Shown piece after piece: positions 8,757 to 15,862 of a DNA stretch of 50,790 nucleotides. This DNA is from an uncultured Collinsella sp. GTDB lineage: Bacteria; Actinomycetota; Coriobacteriia; Coriobacteriales; Coriobacteriaceae. Below the pieces are notes generated by a model that worked only from the letters and a program-made list of their open reading frames with translations, was not told where the DNA came from and ran no database searches. The stretch covers positions 1-50,790 of the forward strand of contig CABVDJ010000014.1 in assembly GCA_902497025.1 (NCBI GenBank). The letters are read 5' to 3'. Position numbers and translations under genes: made by a program. Every line of letters starts with the position of its first letter. Position 1 is the first letter of the stretch.

Positions 8757-8932
8757 GAATGCGGCTCGCTCGCTGTCGTTGCCGAAACATCGGCGTTGCC
8801 GGACTAGTCATTGGGGACGTTCATAAATGACTACTCAGGAATGAGCGTAGATAATCTCCCGTTTTTGGCCTGTGTGCAGGCTCAAAGTGGGAGATTATCC
8901 ACGCTCGCTTTAATTTGCCTGGGCTGCGATGC
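8757..8932. repeat. GGGGAC-loop palindrome and R3 palindrome
   Basis: At 8805-8833, TAGTCATT and AATGACTA flank a 13-base loop starting GGGGACGTTC. At 8843-8906, GAGCGTAGATAATCTCCC pairs with GGGAGATTATCCACGCTC (one mismatch), family R3, also found at 10290. This is the remainder of the pyrE-fic gap; no coding potential is evident. Confidence 0.7.
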
Positions 8933-10105
8933 CTATCTAATCGGCTCGGCGTCTTCCCTGAGAATCGAAAGATACTCTTCATACCCGTACTGCCGGTATC
9001 TCTGTCTTGACTCGTCGAGAGGACGGAGGATACCCAATTCTTCAAATGATTTGACGAGCGAGCTCGCGGTACTCCTGCCGATATCGAGTTGGGCAGCGAT
9101 GAATGCGGTGTCGACGATGGGGTACTCTTCAAGAATGCCCAACAGCCTTTGCCCGTTTGCAGCAGTCCTTCCGAGATTTTCGGTAATGGTTGCTGTGGAA
9201 CGGTTATGGAGGTCAACAAGGTTTTTTAAAGACCCTACCGAGTCCTTCGCACTTTCGAGAAGACTGTTGCAGAAAAACTCTATCCATTCCTCGTAAGTGC
9301 CTCTCTCCCTTACGGATGTGAGTTGCCGGTAGTACTCGCTTCGATTTTTCTTGAACTGGAACGATGGATAGAGCAAGCAAGAATGAAGAACGCCATCATT
9401 GATGAGCATAAGTGTAATGAGAAGCCTGCCCAGGCGACCGTTTCCGTCTAGGAATGGATGGGCAGTTTCAAATTGGTAATGGACGAGCGCCGCCCGCACA
9501 ATCGGATCCATTTCGGCTTGAGGCTCATTGATAAAGCGTTCGAGGTCCTGGAGCGTGTTACTCAAATCTTCAATGTTTGGAGGGACAAACGATGCGGTTG
9601 CAATGGTGCAGCCTGAGGGGCCAATCCAGTTTTGTGAGGAGCGCAGCTCGCCTGGATTCTTCTCCGTTCCGCGCACTCCGTCCAGCAGGACCGCATGAAC
9701 TTGCCTAAGAAGTCTCGTGCACAAGGGCATCTTTTTGAGCAGTTCTACGCCGCGGTCGACAGCACGGACGTAATTCACGACGTCTGCGACATCTTTATGA
9801 TGGAGTTGTGTTTGCGATGGACTAAGTAGGCCGTCAAACGTGCACTGGGTTCCCTCAATTTGCGAAGAAAGGAGTGCTTCTTTGCGCACATACATTGTCA
9901 GATACATGTCGGCGTTGGGAACAAAGTAGAGCATGCCTTCAAGCTCTCCAAGCTTTCGTGAGCATGCGGAAAGCGTGCGATAGGTTTCCTCGGTGAGGTT
10001 TAGCTGCCTCAATGATTGCAAGGGCGTTGGAAAAAACGAATAGTAAGCCAATTTCCCCGATAGATTATTGCGGAGCGTTCCCTGGCCGTTCTCCTCGATT
10101 TGCAT
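8933..10105 (-). CDS. Fic-domain protein with C-terminal winged helix
   Basis: About 390 residues. An N-terminal Fic_N-type region (about 1-115) contains SSQIEG (about residue 84), matching the inhibitory [S/T]xxxE[G/N] helix motif of class II Fic proteins. The core carries HPFLDGNGRLGR (about 215-226), the complete active-site motif with catalytic His and the phosphate-binding GNGR loop, so AMP transfer or de-AMPylation is expected. The last ~75 residues form a winged-helix DNA-binding domain (PIVDTAFIAAQLDIGRSTAS), as in Shewanella SoFic. I prefer the ATG at 10105 over 10117 because GGAGG, overlapping the upstream ATG, stands five bases before it. It is a single gene without an evident antitoxin. 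Inhibition in cis by SxxxEG and binding of its own upstream palindromes are plausible inferences. Confidence 0.85.
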   Translation of the reverse strand: MQIEENGQGTLRNNLSGKLAYYSFFPTPLQSLRQLNLTEETYRTLSACSRKLGELEGMLYFVPNADMYLTMYVRKEALLSSQIEGTQCTFDGLLSPSQTQLHHKDVADVVNYVRAVDRGVELLKKMPLCTRLLRQVHAVLLDGVRGTEKNPGELRSSQNWIGPSGCTIATASFVPPNIEDLSNTLQDLERFINEPQAEMDPIVRAALVHYQFETAHPFLDGNGRLGRLLITLMLINDGVLHSCLLYPSFQFKKNRSEYYRQLTSVRERGTYEEWIEFFCNSLLESAKDSVGSLKNLVDLHNRSTATITENLGRTAANGQRLLGILEEYPIVDTAFIAAQLDIGRSTASSLVKSFEELGILRPLDESRQRYRQYGYEEYLSILREDAEPIR

Positions 10106-10131
10106 CGCGCCCTCCATATCTTTAGTGCCGG

Positions 10132-10235
10132 AAACTCGTTATTAGGCTAATCATATCAATTCTAATAACGAGTTTAAGGAGTAAATAGTTATTAGAATTG
10201 ATGTAAACAATCTAATGATGAGAAGTCGTTATTAC
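10132..10235. promoter_or_regulatory. Palindromic operator array upstream of fic
   Basis: AAACTCGTTATTAG (10132-10145) is perfectly inverted as CTAATAACGAGTTT (10162-10175). ATCAATTCTAATAAC (10155-10169) is perfectly inverted as GTTATTAGAATTGAT (10188-10202). The core GTTATTAG/CTAATAAC thus occurs three times, with a variant GTTATTAC at 10228. The block is strikingly AT-rich against a GC-rich background and lies 27-130 bases before the Fic start, where the promoter should be. The winged-helix Fic protein is the obvious candidate binder (inference). Confidence 0.65.
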
Positions 10236-10612
10236 TTGACCATGGAGCTCGGCTTGGTACAAAAAAAGGGGGGGGGTTATCCAAAATGAGAGCGGATAAT
10301 CTCCCGTTTTTGGCTCGGTGACGGCCTCAAAGTAGGAGATTATCCACGTTCGCTAGTTAAGCGTCCAAAAATCCACGCTCGCCAAACCTACCAAAAAGGG
10401 ACAGGTTTATTTTGGCACGCTTCGGTCGGTGTCAGGAAGTGTCAGGGACGGGGCGGCGACAGGACTCGAGAGCGAAAAGAAGTATCGGGTTTGGTGCACC
10501 CGCTTCTGCCCGTCCCGTGCGCAGGCGATACTCGGCTTATCGACCAGCGATGCAAAGGAGATGCTCGTCCCACGAGCACTACCGGGAAGGGCTCGCGATT
10601 CGAGTCCCCACC
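10236..10612. repeat. Gap with R3 palindrome and GGGACAGG hairpin
   Basis: A poly-A/poly-G run is followed by a second R3 palindrome (GAGCGGATAATCTCCC at 10290-10305, answered by GGAGATTATCCACGTTC near 10335-10351). A short hairpin follows at about 10393-10416 (CCAAAAA/TTTATTTTGG around GGGACAGG). Between 10417 and 10612 I see no gene with a ribosome site; open frames there look fortuitous. Confidence 0.55.
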
Positions 10613-10641
10613 TTAGCATTTGAGCCATTTGGCACTATAAT
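10613..10641 (+). promoter_or_regulatory. Predicted promoter of the EIIA-Glc gene
   Basis: TTAGCA (10613-10618), a 17-base spacer and a perfect TATAAT (10636-10641). Initiation near 10648 would give a leader of about 43 bases before the ATG at 10691. Confidence 0.55.
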
Positions 10642-10690
10642 TACCGTAGGCATGCGCACAACGTTGCGCTTAATCAAGAGGAGAAAACGT

Positions 10691-11227
10691 ATGGGTCTGT
10701 TTGACATGTTCAAGAAGAAGGCTGAGCCCGCGGCTGCCGCTGCTCCGGCCTCTATCTCTGCTTCTGCTGGCGCCGACGTGCTGTGCTCGCCCGTCAAGGG
10801 CAAGGTCATCAAGATGGCCGACGTGCCCGATCCCGTCTTTGGTGGCGAGGTTCTGGGCAAGGGCTGTGCCGTGTGGCCCGAGGACGATCTGGTCTACGCT
10901 CCCTGCGACGGTAAGGTGACCGTCACCATGGGTCACGCCGTGGGTCTGCAGTCCGATAGCGGCATCGAGGTTCTGGTGCACGTTGGCGTCGATACCGTCA
11001 ACATGAATGGTGATGGCTTCGAGGGCTTCGTCAAGGCCGACGACGTTGTGAAGGCTGGCCAGCCCATACTCAAGATCGACCGCGCCAAGATCGCCGCTGC
11101 CGGTTACAAGGACTGCGTCGTGGTGGCCGTGTCCAACACCGCCGAGTTTGCCGATGTCGAGCTCGCCGTCGAGGCCGACTCCGCTGTCGCCGCCGGTGAC
11201 GTCATCGTTAAGGTCGTCCGCAAGTAA
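10691..11227 (+). CDS. crr: PTS glucose-type EIIA component
   Basis: A 178-residue single-domain EIIA of the glucose family (PTS_EIIA_1), a soluble phosphocarrier that takes phosphate from HPr and passes it to an EIIB. It begins MGLFDMFKKKAEP, followed by an Ala-rich linker, then the beta-sandwich domain with SPVKGKVIKMADVPDPVFG and the active-site strand GIEVLVHVGVDTV, whose His is the phosphorylation site. The ATG at 10691 is preceded by AAGAGGAG; an upstream frame extension to 10412 has no ribosome site and crosses repeats. No EIIBC partner lies beside it, so it probably serves permeases elsewhere and may have a Crr-like regulatory role. It is followed by a strong terminator. Confidence 0.92.
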   Translation: MGLFDMFKKKAEPAAAAAPASISASAGADVLCSPVKGKVIKMADVPDPVFGGEVLGKGCAVWPEDDLVYAPCDGKVTVTMGHAVGLQSDSGIEVLVHVGVDTVNMNGDGFEGFVKADDVVKAGQPILKIDRAKIAAAGYKDCVVVAVSNTAEFADVELAVEADSAVAAGDVIVKVVRK

Positions 11228-11253
11228 ACTGCGGCGTCCAAAGGATGTGCAAG

Positions 11254-11282
11254 GGTGGTCGGGTTTTCCGGCCACCTTTTTT
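11254..11282 (+). terminator. Rho-independent terminator after crr
   Basis: GGTGGTCGG, loop GTTTT, CCGGCCACC, then TTTTTT: a nine-bp stem with one G-T pair and a U tract, 26 bases past the crr stop. Confidence 0.85.
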
Positions 11283-11368
11283 ATTGCACCGCGGGAAAGC
11301 GTTTTATTGCACGTTGGGCGGGCTTGCAAACCGTTCGGACGCTAAAACGAACCGACCGTGCCTTCGCG

Positions 11369-11398
11369 TTGCCGAGGGTGTTCATAAGCGGATAGTAT
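11369..11398 (+). promoter_or_regulatory. Predicted promoter of the lipoprotein gene
   Basis: TTGCCG (11369-11374), an 18-base spacer and TAGTAT (11393-11398), about 65 bases before the ATG at 11464. Confidence 0.4.
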
Positions 11399-11463
11399 GG
11401 GCTTACTTATTACAACGTGCGCCGCGTCTGGGAAGCGCAGTGCCGCTCATTGGGAGGAACAAC

Positions 11464-12021
11464 ATGAAAAAGAAGCTGCTGCTTGCACCCCTCATGGCCG
11501 TCTTGGTTGCATGTGTGGTCGTGCTTTCCGGCTGTGGAGGTCCTTCGGTTGAGGAGCTCATCACCGAGGATCTTACGACTCAGTTTGACGAGGTCAAGAA
11601 CGGTGGCGACGACTTCCTCTCTGGTCTGGAGGAGGCTTCGGGCGACGAGTTCGAGCAGCTGGGTATCGATCCCAAGGAGTATGCCAAGACCTATCTCGAG
11701 GGCTTTGACTACAAGATCGGCGACGTGACGGTCGACGAAGACAAGGGTGTCGCGACCGCCGAGGTCTCCATCACCTGCAAGTCTATGAACAAGATCGTCG
11801 AGGACTTCTCCACCCAGTATCAGGAGAAGGTCGCTGCGCTTGACACGGTTCCTTCCGATGACGAGCTGTACAAGATGGCCGGTCAGGTTATGGTCGATGT
11901 GACCAAGGCCACCGAGCCCAGGAAGACCACGGTTATCTTCAAGTACACCTGCAACGACGATGGCGAGTGGTCTGCCGACGACTCCGTCAACTCCGAGATG
12001 ATGGATGCAATGCTGAGCTAG
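11464..12021 (+). CDS. Secreted lipoprotein, DUF5105-like
   Basis: A 185-residue lipoprotein. The signal peptide MKKKLLLAPLMAVLVACVVV leads into lipobox LSGC, so Cys at about residue 24 should be lipidated and the protein displayed outside the membrane. The mature part is acidic with alternating helix and strand (VEELITEDLTTQFDEVKNG..., then GVATAEVSITCKSMNKIVEDF), resembling DUF5105/DUF4878-type lipoproteins common in gut Gram-positives. Function is unknown. The ATG has GGGAGGA upstream; a longer frame from 11245 lacks a start site and would bury the signal peptide. It has its own promoter and is followed two bases after the stop by composite module copy B. Confidence 0.8.
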   Translation: MKKKLLLAPLMAVLVACVVVLSGCGGPSVEELITEDLTTQFDEVKNGGDDFLSGLEEASGDEFEQLGIDPKEYAKTYLEGFDYKIGDVTVDEDKGVATAEVSITCKSMNKIVEDFSTQYQEKVAALDTVPSDDELYKMAGQVMVDVTKATEPRKTTVIFKYTCNDDGEWSADDSVNSEMMDAMLS

Positions 12022-12023
12022 GG

Positions 12024-12200
12024 GGTTACGCGGTTCTACGAACCGCGTAACCAGTTGACGCTGCGCGCCGCCCAGGACGACAATTTGTCATTCAAAAGGC
12101 GAGGCATGACCAGAAGGTCTATGCCTCGCCTTTTTTATGCCAACTTGTTCGTCCTGGACGTCGCTCGCTGTCCATCCTCTACCTGCGGTGTTGCCATTGT
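12024..12200 (+). repeat. Composite structured module M, copy B (3' of lipoprotein gene)
   Basis: Hairpin GGTTACGCGGTTC/GAACCGCGTAACC with loop TAC (12024-12052), then GACGCTGCGCG. The long-range stem is CCAGGACGA (12072-12080) with TCGTCCTGG (12149-12157), extended by CAA/TTG. The inner hairpin, GGCGAGGCATgaCC/GGtctATGCCTCGCC, is followed by TTTTTT (12098-12136), so this copy contains a textbook terminator. It ends GCTCGCTGTCC plus a CTGCGG tail. Confidence 0.8.
12098..12136 (+). terminator. Terminator hairpin inside module copy B
   Basis: A ten-bp stem GGCGAGGCAT/ATGCCTCGCC, interrupted towards the AGAA loop, with six T residues directly after it. Confidence 0.8.
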
Positions 12201-12483
12201 TGGGGTAGTCGTTGGGGGCGTTCTTGTTTTAGTCATTGGGGACGTTCTTAAATGACCAGGCAGCACTTGGGGACGTTCCTTTTCTGCCGGTAGTTGGGGA
12301 CACTCCTTGTGCCAGCGTTGCATCGAGTGCTTGGGAAGATGCGACCCGGTTTTTGGCCGAATAGTGGGTCGCATTTTCCGGATGGGGTGGGTTGCGGAAA
12401 GTGCGACCCGGAATATTGCTCCAAAACGGGATGCGCTTTCCGCGCGGAAGAATTGTCGCAGCTGCGTTAAGCAGTGTCGCTCG
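12201..12483. repeat. GGGGAC-loop units and an R4 palindrome
   Basis: A truncated unit (AGTCGTTGGGGGCGTTC) is followed by a complete one at 12232-12256 (GTCATT/AATGAC, 13-base loop) and two related GGGGACGTTCC and GGGGACACTCC units near 12270-12310. At 12366-12409 there is an R4 palindrome: GGGTCGCATTTTCCG, 14-base loop, CGGAAAGTGCGACCC. No gene seen. Confidence 0.7.
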
Positions 12484-13152
12484 TTACTCGCCCAGAATCA
12501 GCGCCGCTAGCTCGTCCTGGGTGTCCACCACGTAGTCGGCGCCGGCGGACTCCAGCTCTGCGCGGCCGCGGAAGCCCCAGCTGACGCCTGCACTCTTAAG
12601 GCCGGCGTTGTGACCGGTCAGGATATCGACATTGGAATCGCCCACATAGAGCGTGGTCGACGGATCGGCGCCCAGCTCCTCCATCACATGCAGCGTAACA
12701 GGCGCCTCGGGCTTGGGCGGAAACGCATCGACGCGGCCCTGCACCAGCGCAAAGCGCTCGGAACCAAAATACTTCTCGATAAGCGGAGCCGCCGAGACGT
12801 GGTCCTTGTTGGTGAGCACGGCAAGCTGAACGCCCGCGGCGCGTAGGCGGTCGAGCGTCTCGATCGTGCCGGCATAGGGGGCGGTGTGGTCTTCCTTGTG
12901 CTCGCCGTAGTAAGCCCTAAACTCGGCAAGCGCCTGCTCAAACATGCGGCCGTCGCCCGCATACTCGGCGGGCATAAAGCGCTCAACCAGCTTGAGCATG
13001 CCGTTTCCCACCTTGTAGCGGTACTCGTCTACGGCAAACGTGGGCCAGCCGTGCATCTCGCAGGTATGGTTGCCGGCGGCCGCCAGGTCCTCGAGTGTGT
13101 TGAGGATGGTGCCGTCCAGGTCAAAGATCACATGGGAAAAAGCTGCTGCCAT
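12484..13152 (-). CDS. HAD-superfamily phosphatase (phosphoglycolate phosphatase-like)
   Basis: A 222-residue HAD hydrolase. Motif I is FDLDGTI (about residues 9-15, nucleophile Asp), motif II is LTNKD (about 112), and motif IV is GDSNVD (about 172-177); a small helical cap lies between I and II. These features fit the Gph/PgpB-like group, which hydrolyses phosphoglycolate or similar small phosphate esters, but substrate cannot be read from sequence. I place the start at 13152 (MAAAFSHVIFDLDG), with GGGAG five bases upstream; a frame extension to 13230 has no ribosome site. It follows hypE on the same strand after 123 bases, so it may be a separate unit. Confidence 0.85.
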   Translation of the reverse strand: MAAAFSHVIFDLDGTILNTLEDLAAAGNHTCEMHGWPTFAVDEYRYKVGNGMLKLVERFMPAEYAGDGRMFEQALAEFRAYYGEHKEDHTAPYAGTIETLDRLRAAGVQLAVLTNKDHVSAAPLIEKYFGSERFALVQGRVDAFPPKPEAPVTLHVMEELGADPSTTLYVGDSNVDILTGHNAGLKSAGVSWGFRGRAELESAGADYVVDTQDELAALILGE

Positions 13153-13275
13153 AAAAACTCCCGTCATTGGGTTTAAAACGCACCCCATAATACTGGGCTT
13201 CCGCGTTGGGCGTGCTTGGAATCTGAACATCTCCAGGGGTATCAGGCCGCATCGCGCCGACCGTGTGGTTTCGCC

Positions 13276-14310
13276 CTAGCAAATCCTCGGCAGCTGTTCT
13301 CCCACGAGCATGTCGAGGATGCGGGTCGAGCCCCAGCCGGTGCGCACGCGCACGGCGGGGCGGGCGCCCTCGGCAAGTGGCAGCACGCGACCGATGATGG
13401 CGGCGTTCTCGCCGTAGTGGGCGGCGCGCATGGCGCTCAGTGCGGCATCGGCTTGCTCGGCCGGTACGACGGCGACCATCTTGCCCTCGTTTGCCACCTG
13501 CAACACATCGTAGCCGAGCATCTCGCAGGCAGCCTGCACGTCGGGACGCACGGGCACGGCATCCTCGTCGACCTCCATGGCAACATTGCTGGCCTGGGCA
13601 AACTCGTTGAGTGTGGACGCTAGGCCACCGCGCGTGGGGTCGCGAAAGCAACGCGTGCCGGGCGCTGCGGTCAGAACGTCGGCAATCAGGTGGTTGAGCG
13701 GCGCGGCATCGCTTTCGATCGTGCTCGAAAACGCCAGGCCCTCGCGTTGGCTCATGATGGCGATGCCGTGGTCGCCCAGCGTACCCGATACCAGAATGAC
13801 ATCGCCGGGGCGGCAGTTGGCGCCGCTGAGCGCCACGCCCGTGGGAACCTCGCCCACGCCGGCGGTATTGATGTAGACGCCGTCGGCCCCGCCGCGCTCG
13901 ACCACCTTAGTGTCGCCCGTGATTATGGACACGCCCGCCTCGCGCGCCGTTTCGGCCATCGTCTGCACAATCTGGTGGAGCTTATCCATGGGATAGCCCT
14001 CTTCGAGGATAAAGCCGCACGACAGGTAGCGCACGTTGGCGCCCGAGGTCGCGACGTCGTTGACGGTTCCGCACACGGCGAGACGGCCGATGTTGCCACC
14101 GGGGAAGAACTGCGGCGAGACTACAAAGCTGTCGGTCGACATGGCAATGCGCCCGCTCGTGGGCAGCGCGGCGACGCCGGCATCGTTGCCCTCGAGCAAC
14201 TCGGGCGACCCAAAGGTATCTAAAAAGACCTCATCGATGATGCGTTTCATCATCTGACCGCCAGAACCGTGGCCCAACAGGACGGTGCTATCGGTGGCAG
14301 TACGGGACAT
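13276..14310 (-). CDS. hypE: Hydrogenase maturation factor HypE
   Basis: A 344-residue PurM/AIR-synthase-fold protein. It accepts a carbamoyl group from HypF on its C-terminal cysteine, dehydrates it to thiocyanate, and donates CN to iron on the HypC-HypD scaffold for [NiFe] hydrogenase assembly. The C-terminus reads PRIC, retaining the essential terminal Cys. The N-terminal LLGHGSGGQMMKRII and the SIITGDTKVVERGG motif are diagnostic. The start has a TTGGAG ribosome site. It closes the hypF-hypC-hypD-hypE run, 48 bases after hypD. Confidence 0.95.
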   Translation of the reverse strand: MSRTATDSTVLLGHGSGGQMMKRIIDEVFLDTFGSPELLEGNDAGVAALPTSGRIAMSTDSFVVSPQFFPGGNIGRLAVCGTVNDVATSGANVRYLSCGFILEEGYPMDKLHQIVQTMAETAREAGVSIITGDTKVVERGGADGVYINTAGVGEVPTGVALSGANCRPGDVILVSGTLGDHGIAIMSQREGLAFSSTIESDAAPLNHLIADVLTAAPGTRCFRDPTRGGLASTLNEFAQASNVAMEVDEDAVPVRPDVQAACEMLGYDVLQVANEGKMVAVVPAEQADAALSAMRAAHYGENAAIIGRVLPLAEGARPAVRVRTGWGSTRILDMLVGEQLPRIC

Positions 14311-14358
14311 ATCGAAAACTCCAATCGTGGGTGATGCCGGTGTGCGGGTGCGTCCGGA

Positions 14359-15471
14359 CTAGTCGCGGTAGCGGTAGTACGCCGCGCAGCTGCCCTCGGA
14401 GCTCACCATGCACGGGCCGACAGGGTGCTCGGGCGTGCAGGTGCGGCCAAAGAGCGGGCAGCTGCTCGGCGTAATGGCCCCGCGCAGCACGTCGCCGCAG
14501 CGGCACCCGCGCGGCTCGACCGTCGCCTCAACGGGCACGTCAAAGCGAGCGCGGGCATCAAAGCGCGAGAACTCGGGGCGGATGGAAAGGCCCGAGTTGG
14601 CAATCGGCCCCAGCCCGCGCCACGTGGTGTCGCACGGCTCAAACACCTGCTCGACCAGCTGGCGCGCCACGGGGTTGCCGTCTGCGTTGACGCCACGGCG
14701 GTAGGCGTTGTCGATCGCGGGCCTGTTCTCGACAACCATCTGGACCAGCATGCAGATGCCCTGCAGGATATCGACCGGTTCAAATCCCGTGACCACGCCC
14801 GGGGTATCGAACTCGTCGACCAAAAAGCTAAAGGGCGCCAAGCCCGTGATGGTGGCGACGTGGCCCGGCAGAATAAAGCCGTCGATGGCGGTCTCGGGGT
14901 CGTTGGCGATGGCGCGCAACGCCGGCGGCGTGGTCTTGTGGGCGCAATAGACCGAAAAGTTCAAAAGTCCGCGTGCCTCGGCTTCCAAGATGGCGGCAGC
15001 GATGGTGGGCGTTGTGGTCTCAAAGCCCACGCCCATAAAAATGACCGGACGATCGGGGTTTTGCTCGGCAATGTCGAGTGCATCGAGCGGGGAGTAGGCG
15101 ATGCGAATATCGCGCCCTGCCGCCTTTTGCGCAGCGAGCGAGGTGGACGATCCGGGCACGCGCATCATGTCGCCAAAGGTGGTGATGATGGCGCGGTCTA
15201 TGTTGGCGAGCGCGATCGCGTGGTCGATGTCGCGGTTGGCGGTGACGCAGACGGGGCAGCCTGGGCCGCTCGGCAGCTTGAGCCCAGCCGGCATGATGGA
15301 GCGAAAGCCATAACGCCCGATGCTCACGGTATGCGTGCCGCAGACTTCCATAAGGTTGATGGCGCGGTCGCCGACAAGCTCATGAATGCGCTCGATGAGC
15401 TCGCGAGCCAGCTTGGGATCGCGGAATGCCGAAAAGTCGATACCGGAGCGAACCGGCTGTCCGGCCGCCAC
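14359..15471 (-). CDS. hypD: Hydrogenase maturation factor HypD
   Basis: A 370-residue Fe-S scaffold protein on which, with HypC, the Fe(CN)2CO unit of [NiFe] hydrogenase is built. Signature motifs are present: LMEVCGTHTVSI (about residues 41-52), SGPGCPVCVT (about 68-77), GFETTTPT, and the C-terminal cysteines for the cluster (ATVEPRGCRCGDVLRG... CPLFGRTCTPEHPVGPCMVS). Start is GTG at 15471, whose last base on the + strand is also the end of the hypC stop (a TAGTG overlap), so translation of the two is coupled. Length is normal. Confidence 0.95.
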   Translation of the reverse strand: MAAGQPVRSGIDFSAFRDPKLARELIERIHELVGDRAINLMEVCGTHTVSIGRYGFRSIMPAGLKLPSGPGCPVCVTANRDIDHAIALANIDRAIITTFGDMMRVPGSSTSLAAQKAAGRDIRIAYSPLDALDIAEQNPDRPVIFMGVGFETTTPTIAAAILEAEARGLLNFSVYCAHKTTPPALRAIANDPETAIDGFILPGHVATITGLAPFSFLVDEFDTPGVVTGFEPVDILQGICMLVQMVVENRPAIDNAYRRGVNADGNPVARQLVEQVFEPCDTTWRGLGPIANSGLSIRPEFSRFDARARFDVPVEATVEPRGCRCGDVLRGAITPSSCPLFGRTCTPEHPVGPCMVSSEGSCAAYYRYRD

Positions 15472-15731
15472 TAGTATGCCTCGGCCGGGTTGCTGGCCAG
15501 TTGGTCTTCTTCGGCCAGTTCGGTCATGGCATTAACGAGCTCGAGCGTTTCTTGCGCTTCCTGCTCGTCGACGATCTGGATGCCAAAGCCGGCGTGTACG
15601 AGAATATAGTCGCCAACCTGCGCCGTCGGCACGAGTCGCAGCGACACGGGGCGCTCGATGCCCATCATGTCGACGGTGGCCTTGAGGCCATCGTCGCGTT
15701 TGACTACTTTACCGGGAACGGCAAGGCACAT
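15471..15731 (-). CDS. hypC: Hydrogenase maturation chaperone HypC
   Basis: An 86-residue OB-fold chaperone. The N-terminus MCLAVPGKVV carries the conserved Cys2 that binds the iron centre with HypD and the hydrogenase large-subunit precursor. Length fits HypC (75-95). It lies 131 bases downstream of hypF and overlaps hypD by one base. Confidence 0.95.
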   Translation of the reverse strand: MCLAVPGKVVKRDDGLKATVDMMGIERPVSLRLVPTAQVGDYILVHAGFGIQIVDEQEAQETLELVNAMTELAEEDQLASNPAEAY

Positions 15732-15862
15732 AATGTTCCCCTTTTATACGCTTTGCGCTGGATGAGCGCTCAATAATCCATCAGTTGATGGTAGCGCTCG
15801 CGGGGTTCGCGGGCAAACGCGTTACGCCTGTGAGACGGCGGCTTGCGGGCTGGCCGAACAGC

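Noticed and set aside
10412..10690. N-terminal extension of the EIIA frame by 93 codons
   Set aside because: The extension crosses the promoter TATAAT and has no family match; ATG 10691 has AAGAGGAG.
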